Below, piece by piece: positions 55,261 to 64,000 of a DNA stretch of 64,000 nucleotides. A program made the translations under genes and the position numbers. Position 1 is the first letter of the stretch; the number at the start of each line of letters is the position of its first letter. The notes under the pieces are model-generated. The model ran no database searches, had not been told where the DNA came from, and saw only the letters and a program-made list of their open reading frames with translations. The stretch comes from Scilla litardierei (lineage: Eukaryota > Streptophyta > Magnoliopsida > Asparagales > Asparagaceae). The stretch spans positions 144,617,637 through 144,681,636 of the forward strand of contig CM061142.1 of NCBI GenBank assembly GCA_030789695.1, read 5' to 3'.

Positions 55261-56408
55261 GCTAGTAGGGTTGATAGTTTACCATACCCTAGGCCAGGCA
55301 GGGACATAGTTGTGACGAAGAGACTAAAACTACGGTATTCATCACTGACACATTCAGAGTGATCCCGGTGACACTTTTGTCAATGTGTCAATCACGTAAG
55401 TTTGATTCTAAAACTGGGATGATACCTGCTGCTCGTGGTCATTGTCTTCTAGGGGTTTTGAGCCCCAACCTGTAGTAAGGTCAGGCTGTAAGGTCTCACA
55501 ATCAGTTCGGTACATGTCTTAGTAATAGGAAGAATTTAGGAGGTGTGCACTCGGGTGCACGAGAATAATTAAAAGTCTCTAAAAGAGTTAAGTCGACCTA
55601 TATTAAATAAGGTTTAATAAAGGTCGTATAAGTTTTTAGCGATTAAATAAGATTTGATGATGACGCGAAATGTTTACAACTTTAGCGTTAGTAGAATGCT
55701 GAATGGGATTATTGCATATGATGCGAACAGGTTTTAAATACATTATAAATAGTTTATAATGATTTATAAAACATATAAATGTATAGAAATGGATATATGA
55801 ATCTTTGGGATTGTCCCATCCGAACCAAGCTTTCCAACGAATCTGGAATAGGCCCAATCAGAATTATAGAACTCTAGTTATGGTTCAAAAGGCCAAAACT
55901 GGGCTTTTGCCCAGTTCTGGTCTGACCTGACCCAGTTGGACTGGGCTAGCCCGCCCAACTCGGCAGGGGAAATCCCAGCCCACCAAAACAAGCGGGCTGG
56001 CTGAGCCCACCTGCAAATGCGCGCGAGCCAGCCAGCCTCGCGGGCAGGTGGGCTGAGCCCGCCTGCACTGTAGCAGGTGGGTCAGCCTGCACGCCCAGGC
56101 GTAGGCTGGTGCCCAGTTTGGACTGGGCACGCCGAAAGTCCAGTTAGCCGTGGGCCCCACCTGAGTGGCCCAAAACTTCCAAAAACCCTAGGAGGGTTGT
56201 GCCGGCTACAAATTAGCCGAATTTTGACTTTTTGCTCAACTTTGAGCAATTGTTTGAGGAGTCAAACGAAGTCGAAATTCGTCGACGTTCGTTCCTATGC
56301 GCTCACCATTCATAGCTCTTCGAATTGATATGTTGTATCATTTATAAAGAACAACAGTGATGGAAAATTAATTCGTCAAAGTTTAGCCTTTATGAAAGGC
56401 AAACTAAC
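55261..56408. other. flank F1, second copy
   Basis: This matches 12045-13192 at the same offset, with the same inverted repeats near 55897-55916 and 56109-56130. No ORF is convincing. Confidence 0.65.
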
Positions 56409-56815
56409 TGTCACGCCCCGCTTCCCAAAATGGACGGAAGCGAAACGTGACGAGGCCCGCTTAGGCCAGAGCTTTAGAAGCTCGGACCCAATAAGCGTCT
56501 GTAGGGGTACCATTTAAAAGACTTTTCAGGTTCTTGCATTTTTATAGTTCGAAACAACAAAAGTACAGAAAAGGAATTTGCATTCATTAAATTAGAGATA
56601 TGATATCCAACAAGTACAAGGTCTAAAAAGAAGCCTAAGTATGGCAACAGACTAACTAAAAGAAAACTGAAAGTAATAACCTCTATAAGTGGCGACTAAA
56701 AGACCTCAAGGTCTGGTCCTTGTCAGGCACGTGCTCTGATGACGACGTCCTCGGCTCCACGTACTCCAGCGAGTCTGCCTCGTCCACGAACTCTGGCTAA
56801 ATACCTGACGTACAG

Positions 56816-58239
56816 CACCCAAGAAAAAGGAACTGTACGTCAGGTAAAGTCTACAAGAAGGGTTAGACTTTACTGCAAGTGCACCGAACTTTAAACAACG
56901 GTTTACTGGTTGATTAGCATGCTGAGGTTCTTTTACACAACAGTTTACTGGTTGATTAACATGCTGTGGTTATAACAGGGTAATACGACAAGGAGTAACG
57001 CAGCAGGAAAGTAAAACGGGACAAGTAGTAGTCGTAGCGTGTGCTACCAACTACGGGACTAGCCTACAGGTGTCAAGACAAGACGTGACGTGACGGAAAC
57101 AAGGCAGGACAAGACAAGTGAGACACGAAAGGGTTCACGCCTTACGGTTCGAGGGGGATCAGACCCTCTTACCGTGCGCACGCTCAACCCAACCCCAAAC
57201 CCCAAGACAAGACAAGACAAGATATCCGTACAAGGGATCACTCGCTCTAGCTTGGCGAGTGCCCTATTGCCCGCAGGCTGAGAATCCGTACAAGGGATCA
57301 CTCTCTCTAGCTTGGAGAGTGCCCTATTGCCCTCGGGCTGTGTATCCGTACAAGGGATCACTCTCTCAACTTGGAGAGTGCCCTATTGCCCGCAGGCTGT
57401 GAGTCTGTACAAGGGATCACTCGGCGAGTGCCCTATTGCCCAGCGGGCTGTGCAAGACGGGACGTGACGTGACATGACAGGAAAGGTTATTCTAGGGTGT
57501 CCACACACACGCACACACATGATAGTCCTACAGCATCAAAAATTGTTGTTGTCAGGCTCAGACTTCGTCGTCAAGTCTGAGCCGTCAAGAGTCGTCCCAG
57601 ACGCTATCATTTCACGTCCGGTTCTATTTGTTCACATTTAACAGTTCTAGCAACCTAAGACCAAAGCACGGTCAAAAACGCAAGTGGGTACACTTGCCTG
57701 AAATGGCGAGTGTGTCGTCCTCTCGAAGCGTCTCGTCCAAGCGTCTCGTCCAAGCGTCTCGTCCGCAGAAGTCCGTCTGAAATATCGCCACGGAGACGAT
57801 GTCAGGTCTCAAATTCATCAAGTCCTATTAGGTTTTGTCTCTAGGTTTTCGGGACTATCCTATTCGTCAAAAGTCACTTTTTGATGTATCAACCTAATCG
57901 ACGATCTATCCTATGTGCACAGTCAAATTAGTCCGTTCGTCGATTTTCTATGTTTGTACAACGTTTTACAGGAGCTGAAAATTAAATTTAGTTCAAGTTG
58001 ACGGTTTTTAGTTTAGGGTTCAGTCAGCTATTGTGGGGGTTTCTACGAGTTTCGGGGAACCAACCTGAACCGGAGTTTGCCGTAGAATGGATGTCGTGTC
58101 TGATCGGAGCACTCCACAGCTTCAGATCTGGTCCTCGCACGATTCTCCAAAAGTCCAAACTTGCGACGAAGGCCTACGACGTGTCGCAACGTCGTAGACG
58201 GCAAATCCGTGAAGTAGCACGTCCAAGTGGGGCCCACAG
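56816..58239 (-). repeat. tandem duplication in the inverted LTR, unit 1 (1424 bp)
   Basis: This matches unit 2 (58240-59650). The junction has the 6-bp overlap ACAGCA shared by the two ends. Unit 1 has three copies of a 13-bp TCTCGTCCAAGCG-type repeat and unit 2 has two, which explains the 13-bp length difference. Each unit has four hairpin repeats (57225-57451 in this one). Confidence 0.88.
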
Positions 58240-59650
58240 CACCCAAGAAAAAGGAACTGTACGTCAGGTAAAGTCTACAAGAAGGGTTAGACTTTACTGC
58301 AAGTGCACCGAACTTTAAACAACGGTTTACTGGTTGATTAGCATGCTGAGGTTCTTTTACACAACAGTTTACTGGTTGATTAACATGCTGTGGTTATAAC
58401 AGGGTAATACGACAAGGAGTAACGCAGCAGGAAAGTAAAACGGGACAAGTAGTAGTCGTAGCGTGTGCTACCAACTACGGGACTAGCCTACAGGTGTCAA
58501 GACAAGACGTGACGTGACGGAAACAAGGCAGGACAAGACAAGTGAGACACGAAAGGGTTCACGCCTTACGGTTCGAGGGGGATCAGACCCTCTTACCGTG
58601 CGCACGCTCAACCCAACCCCAAACCCCAAGACAAGACAAGACAAGATATCCGTACAAGGGATCACTCGCTCTAGCTTGGCGAGTGCCCTATTGCCCGCAG
58701 GCTGAGAATCCGTACAAGGGATCACTCTCTCTAGCTTGGAGAGTGCCCTATTGCCCTCGGGCTGTGTATCCGTACAAGGGATCACTCTCTCAACTTGGAG
58801 AGTGCCCTATTGCCCGCAGGCTGTGAGTCTGTACAAGGGATCACTCGGCGAGTGCCCTATTGCCCAGCAGGCTGTGCAAGACGGGACGTGACGTGACACG
58901 ACAGGAAAGGTTATTCTAGGGTGTCCACACACACGCACACACATGATAGTCCTACAGCATCAAAAATTGTTGTTGTCAGGCTCAGACTTCGTCGTCAAGT
59001 CTGAGCCGTCAAGAGTCGTCCCAGACGCTATCATTTCACGTCCGGTTCTATTTGTTCACATTTAACAGTTCTAGCAACCTAAGACCAAAGCACGGTCAAA
59101 AACGCAAGTGGGTACACTTGCCTGAAATGGCGAGTGTGTCGTCCTCTCGAAGCGTCTCGTCCAAGCGTCTCGTCCGCAGAAGTCCGTCTGAAATATCGCC
59201 ACGGAGACGATGTCAGGTCTCAAATTCATCAAGTCCTATTAGGTTTTGTCTCTAGGTTTTCGGGACTATCCTATTCGTCAAAAGTCACTTTTTGATGTAT
59301 CAACCTAATCGACGATCTATCCTATGTGCACAGTCAAATTAGTCCGTTCGTCGATTTTCTATGTTTGTACAACGTTTTACAGGAGCTGAAAATTAAATTT
59401 AGTTCAAGTTGACGGTTTTTAGTTTAGGGTTCAGTCAGCTATTGTGGGGGTTTCTACGAGTTTCGGGGAACCAACCTGAACCGGAGTTTGCCGTAGAATG
59501 GATGTCGTGTCTGATCGGAGCACTCCACAGCTTCAGATCTGGTCCTCGCACGATTCTCCAAAAGTCCAAACTTGCGACGAAGGCCTACGACGTGTCGCAA
59601 CGTCGTAGACGGCAAATCCGTGAAGTAGCACGTCCAAGTGGGGCCCACAG
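58240..59650 (-). repeat. tandem duplication in the inverted LTR, unit 2 (1411 bp)
   Basis: This is nearly identical to unit 1, with hairpin repeats at 58649-58875, and ends in GGGCCCACAG before the unduplicated LTR sequence continues. Confidence 0.88.
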
Positions 59651-59777
59651 CAGTGCTAGGGGTCCAAGGGGGCCCACAACACCTCAGGAGCACTTGGGGG
59701 GCCCACCACAGAAGTTGGTGTGGGAGAAATGATGTTGCGACGAAGTTGGGTCGGTCGGACTTGGTCGGTGCGGGGTT

Positions 59778-60182
59778 CCTCTCGGTCAGACCGAGAGGGG
59801 CTCTCGGTCGTGCACTGAGCAGCGCAGCGGGGTCGGTTGCAGCGGGGGTGCGAGGAGAACCGTCGGTCTGACCGACAGATCCCATCGGTCGCAGCGGGCG
59901 GGCCACGTTGCAACGTTGCAACTTGCAACGAGGCGGAGCGGAGAGCGGGTGCGGGGCGGCCTCTCGGTCGCTGCGGGCGGACCCATCGGTCGGGCGCTAG
60001 GGCGATGCGGAGCGGTGCAGCGGAGCGGCCAAGCGGCTGTTCTCTCGGTCAGACCGAGAGAAGGCCTCGGTCGGAGCGGGCGACAGCGGGGGGCGATGCA
60101 GCGGGCGCTGCAAGCGGCGATGCGGGGGCTTGCTCCGGTCGTGCGCTGAGATTTGCGGGGGTGGCCGTCGGTCGTGCACGTT
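59778..60182. repeat. cluster of CGGTC/GACCG palindromes in the inverted LTR
   Basis: This GC-rich stretch has many CGGTCG/CGGTCA words and three perfect inverted repeats around one base: 10-bp arms at 59778-59798, 7-bp arms at 59862-59876 and 11-bp arms at 60040-60062. The arms share CGGTC but differ outside it. Confidence 0.85.
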
Positions 60183-60866
60183 GCGATCGTCGCAACGTTG
60201 CGACGAAGCTTTAGAAGATGAAACGGCGGCTAGGGTTTTGAGCAATGACGAAAATACTTTGCCTAGGGCTAACTTAAATAGGTTAGAGCTAGGTTTAGGG
60301 TTTGGGTTCGGAAAAAATTATTAAAATAATTTAAAATAATTAATTTACTTAAAAATTACACTCCTCTCCCTCACACGAAATTGGGGCGGCCAATAATTCT
60401 GAAAATTTGCCAGAAAATTCTTTAATACGTTATTATAATATAGTAATTTTATTGTAATTAAAACTTTTATAAAATAGGTTTTAAAATTATTTAAAGCTTT
60501 CATAAAAAAATAGAAAATAGGTCAAATTAAGTCCAAAAATTATAAAATAATTCTGGTGTGTTCTAGATGACTAAAGAAAGATAGTGGAGAAGACGGATCT
60601 TCATTTTGATGTCGAGAGACGAAACTAAAATTCGTAACGTCTCGCATCAAAACAGAAAGTCGCGACGTCACGTCAAATAAGTTAGTATCGCGGAAGAACG
60701 ACTCGAGATATGTCGTTCCAAAGTCGTTTCGCAATCTAATACTTTCAGAGACGATCACGACGACATATCACACAAAAACGTTCAAAAACAAATAAAGTCT
60801 AAAATAAACACGTGCACGATCAAAAGCACGTGCACGAAGAAGGTACGATTGAAACAGGCCGTTACA

Positions 60867-62399
60867 TTCTACCCACCTTAGAAATGATTCCGCCCTCGGA
60901 ATCACTCACACTAGTAATAATTACCCATATAACCTTGTACCCGCAACTATCATAACTGCTCATAAAGATTTCTAATCCTGTAACTTCGAACAACATTCCT
61001 CAATAATTCCTCGTAATCCATCTTTCACTGGGCAAAGCCACGACTAATCTCTCCTCCTAATATATAGTTCCATCACTACCGTTCCAATTTCCAACTCCAA
61101 GTTCTCATAGAAATAATAACATCTTCTGATATCGTACCACTCCACTAAGCATCATCATCGCTCATTAATATCTTTTGAATTTCTAAACCTTTTCCCAACA
61201 TTAATAAATCTCCAAAAAAAACGCGATTCTAGTCATCCACCAATCCAAGACAAAACATTTGTCTATCCTATAATACCTTCACCAATCAGCAATCGTCGTG
61301 TCTTCAGTACATTCTCGTCATATCTCCCCATAAATTCATCCACCAAATATTTTGATCTGTCAGAATTACCCCTCATCCTACTCACTGTAACTAATCCCAA
61401 CCAATATTAAGTCCGACTGCCTAATCATCCATTTATCTCCACACGTCGTGTTATTCCCAATGTCTTCTCACGTCAACTCAACAATCAAGTCTCGATGCTA
61501 ATAAAAGCTCTACTCAATCTCATGATCATCTTAACTCCTACCATACTCCGCAGCCATCCCTATCTACCATTCGTCTAAGCCTCAAATCTGATAAGTTCTC
61601 ATCTCCTTGCATATAATTTCATCCGACCAGAATTTTTCTTTGAGTCCGTCTCACATCGGTATTATAAATAAGTTTGAGACAGTTCATTCTTTTCATCCAA
61701 AAAAATATTCTAATCCATCATCCTTGTGTTCCCAATATCAATTAATCATTGCCAGAATAAAACTCATCTCACTCCCTGAGCCTACCCGCAAACAAAATCC
61801 TACAACGATAATAGCTAGGCCCAATTAATATAACAATCATAAACATGAAAATCTTTGTTTAAGGAAGAAAGAAGAGAAGAGAAAGAGAGGCTTCAAGGCC
61901 AAAGAAATATTTTAAAACATTTGGAAAAACGTGTGGCGTTGCGGTAATGGATGAGGGAGGTTAAGTGATTTGTGATCTTGTGAGCTAGTTTTAAAAAAAA
62001 ACTTTAAAGGTTTGGTTTAAAGAAAACAAAGTTTTGATATGATTCTCATACAAGCAAGATAAACCATTCATTAAAATTAAAACTCAGTCTAAGGATCTGC
62101 ATGCGATGACACCATTCATATAAGTATGAATACCGTCATTCAGGCAACTTCCAGCATACCATGGTTAACACTGAGTACACATTCAAGACACAGGAGACAA
62201 ACATCAGGATCCTAAAGATGACACACTCATACAGGTCTACACACTCTACCTATACTCAGGCACTGCAACGACATCACCTACCAGAGGGCCTACTCCTAAA
62301 CTGGAGATAGCATGGATAACTACAAGGTCTAATGTCTAGGTAAAAGAAGGAAAGAAAACTAAATCAAAAGCGGAACGAAATAAGATCGGAAGGATAGAG
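60867..62399 (-). mobile_element. 3' interior of the minus-strand Tekay-type element, non-coding
   Basis: This follows the polypurine tract inward. It is pyrimidine-rich on the plus strand (purine-rich in the sense of the element) to about 61860, then purine-rich. No chromodomain, integrase or other pol frame was found, so the element is probably non-autonomous or heavily decayed. Confidence 0.5.
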
Positions 62400-63600
62400 G
62401 TCAAATAAGGCAAGATAAGGAGGTAGGTGGTTGGGTGTAAAACGATTGTTTTGCAAATGAAAAAATAAGTTTACACAAAGGTTTTGAAATGTGGTCACGA
62501 GAAACATAGAACAGATATAATAATAATAAAATAATTGAAGTTCCCCCTAGTTTAGGAAAAATATTTTTAAAAGTATGCACGGTAAGTGATTCAGAAATAG
62601 ATCTTGTAGCCCAGAAAAATATAAATTGAATTATCAAAATGTTAACACTTTTTTTTTAAAATGAAAATATGAAAGATACCGATTTGAAATAATTTCCAGA
62701 TAGTAACTTGAAAATTGACGACCAAGGAGATTTCAAAATCTAAGAAGGAACTTTTAATCGGAAAGCAATAAATTTTAGATATATATAATAAAGGGTTTCC
62801 AAGGAAGTTAAACCAAGCGAAGAATTTAATAATGGGTTTCGAAAACAAGAAATAAAGGAAATAAAAGTGGGATGAGGTAGCGATTGTTTTGTAAACAAAA
62901 AAAAAATTTAAACAAAGGTTCTTGAAGTATGAGCACGATGAACATATAGATGTTTATATGTAAGAAATTTAAAATCCCCCTTTGTTTTAGAAAAATATTC
63001 TAAAGTACGTACGTAAATGGTTAAAATAATTTCGTAGGTAGAAAAAAAAACGATATATTGAATTCCCGAAATAATAACAAAGTTTTAAAACTAAAATTCG
63101 ATGGATACTGATTCGAAAATAAGTACGAGGTCGTAACTTAAAACTTTTACGACCGAAAGGTTTCAAAATTCACGAAAGAATTTTAAATCAACCGAAAGTA
63201 AGAAATTTTAAATAAAAAGTTTTCAAAGAAGTCAAATTGGGCGGAGAATTTAATAATGAATTTTCGAAAATACTTTTAAAGGAAGCAGGTTTTGGGAAAG
63301 GGAAAAATTCGAAAATAAGTACAAGATATTAGAAATAAATTGTGTAGTTTATAAAAGTAATATATATATTTTAGAAACAAGGCAAATAAAACTGAATTTG
63401 AGGAATAATGATTTAAAACGAGTGCGAGATATTGACTTAAAATTTTTACGTCCCAGAAAACTCCAAGTCAATTAAAAGTTTTAACTCAATCCAAAACAGC
63501 AAATTTTAAATATATAATATAGGGGTTTTCAAAGAAATCAATCTGGAGCGAAAACTTAATAAGGAAAGTCGAAAATAATTTTAGAGAAGGTAGAATTGGT
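62400..63600. repeat. degenerate tandem array, about 430-bp units
   Basis: Marker phrases recur in order. GATTGTTTTG occurs near 62441 and 62882; CCCCCT with TTTAG and AAAAATATT near 62543 and 62977; GAATTTAATAATG near 62821 and 63245, with a weaker third near 63553. The spacings are about 425-440 bp, and the third unit is shorter. Divergence is high. Confidence 0.65.
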
Positions 63601-64000
63601 CAGGGAAGGGATTCGAAGGATTGGTGATGATCGGTAGGAAACGATCACGAGAGTCGAGAGAAAGGAAAAATGATCGCATGAAGATTACGCTTAAGATATG
63701 AATCGTGAAGAGCCACGATGGGACTCTATGGTCGATAGCACAAAATTTGCAAGGATCAGAGGGATGCTGGAGGACAAGGGTTCTAATCATCGGGTCGTCT
63801 AAAGATTTGGATAACTCAGCTCAAAGGCTTCCTATGAGCTAGACTATAATCAGGATCTAAAGAGGGGGGTTCCTAAGAGAATCAAGGTTACGTTCTGCGG
63901 GGCCCGAAGTCGATGGAGCTGGGCGAGCGACTAACTAAAAGAAGGACTCTAAATATCTAATACGATCAGGATCAAATGGGGATGCTAAAATAGTCTAGGA
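63601..64000. other. unassigned sequence at the window edge
   Basis: No ORF, repeat or motif that I can name. It is presumably more interior of the minus-strand element. Confidence 0.3.

Larger units (their letters stand above)
56409..60866 (-). mobile_element. complete inverted Tekay-type LTR with internal duplication
   Basis: On the minus strand this LTR starts TGTAACGGCC at 60866 and ends GGGGCGTGACA at 56409. A polypurine tract GGTGGGTAGAA adjoins at 60867-60877, so it is the 3' LTR of a minus-strand element whose interior lies to the right. Its 3' half resembles the chromovirus LTR and its 5' half has diverged. About 1.4 kb are tandemly repeated inside; without that it would be about 3.0 kb. 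Confidence 0.85.

Noticed and set aside
60867..64000. A minus-strand pol gene next to the inverted LTR
   Set aside because: I looked for chromodomain, integrase and RT phrases on the minus strand and found none.

Overview
The window looks like heterochromatic or intergenic DNA from a flowering plant with a large, retrotransposon-rich genome. I found no host gene, tRNA, rRNA or prokaryotic feature. Nearly every kilobase belongs to LTR retrotransposons of plant lineages: Ty1/copia SIRE-type, Ty3/gypsy Tekay/Del chromovirus, and Athila/Tat-type elements primed by tRNA-Asp. The species cannot be named from the sequence.

Layout. (a) 1-1494: 3' part of a Tekay-type LTR. (b) 1495-12044: a SIRE-type copia element (SIRE-A: LTR tail, primer site, broken gag and pol, an intact extra ORF, 3' LTR). 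(c) 12045-13192: flank 'F1'. (d) 13193-14567: minus-strand fragment of a second, diverged Tekay-type LTR. (e) 14563-16664: SIRE LTR piece, flank copy F2, SIRE LTR piece. (f) 16665-44710: a complete but dead Tekay chromovirus with LTRs of about 2.9 kb and target duplication ACAGT. Two further elements sit inside it: TR1 (19158-27211, target duplication TACGT, inside the 5' LTR) and TR2 (30868-40116, target duplication GCTTC, between RNase H and integrase). (g) 44711-55260: SIRE-B, whose 5' LTR was split by the chromovirus. (h) 55261-56408: second copy of F1. (i) 56409-60866: complete minus-strand Tekay-type LTR with an internal 1.4-kb tandem duplication. (j) 60867-64000: AT-rich interior of that minus-strand element, non-coding as far as I can see, with a degenerate tandem array of about 430 bp.

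History read from the junctions. Positions 1-14567 and 43217-57783 are the same sequence at a constant offset of 43,216 bp, so a unit of about 43 kb was tandemly duplicated recently, with a 5-bp microhomology (GAAAT) at the junction. An older duplication with microhomology ACTGT made F2. The Tekay LTRs differ by about 4-5% in the part compared, the TR1 and TR2 LTRs by about 1-2%, and the 43-kb copies by under 1%.

The most unusual content is structural. The TR1 LTR carries five hairpins that share one 14-nt apical loop on unrelated, mutually complementary stems. The Tekay-type LTRs carry tandem units whose hairpin arms co-vary. TR1 and TR2 share a repeated module of an AGGA/AGGG-loop hairpin followed by a polypurine-like tract. 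The Tekay chromovirus seems to hold two short GT-AG introns that restore the expected reading. Five sequence families each have their own palindromic motif cluster. TR1 encodes an unfamiliar protein with a duplicated domain, and both SIRE copies keep an intact 203-codon ORF behind what looks like its own promoter.
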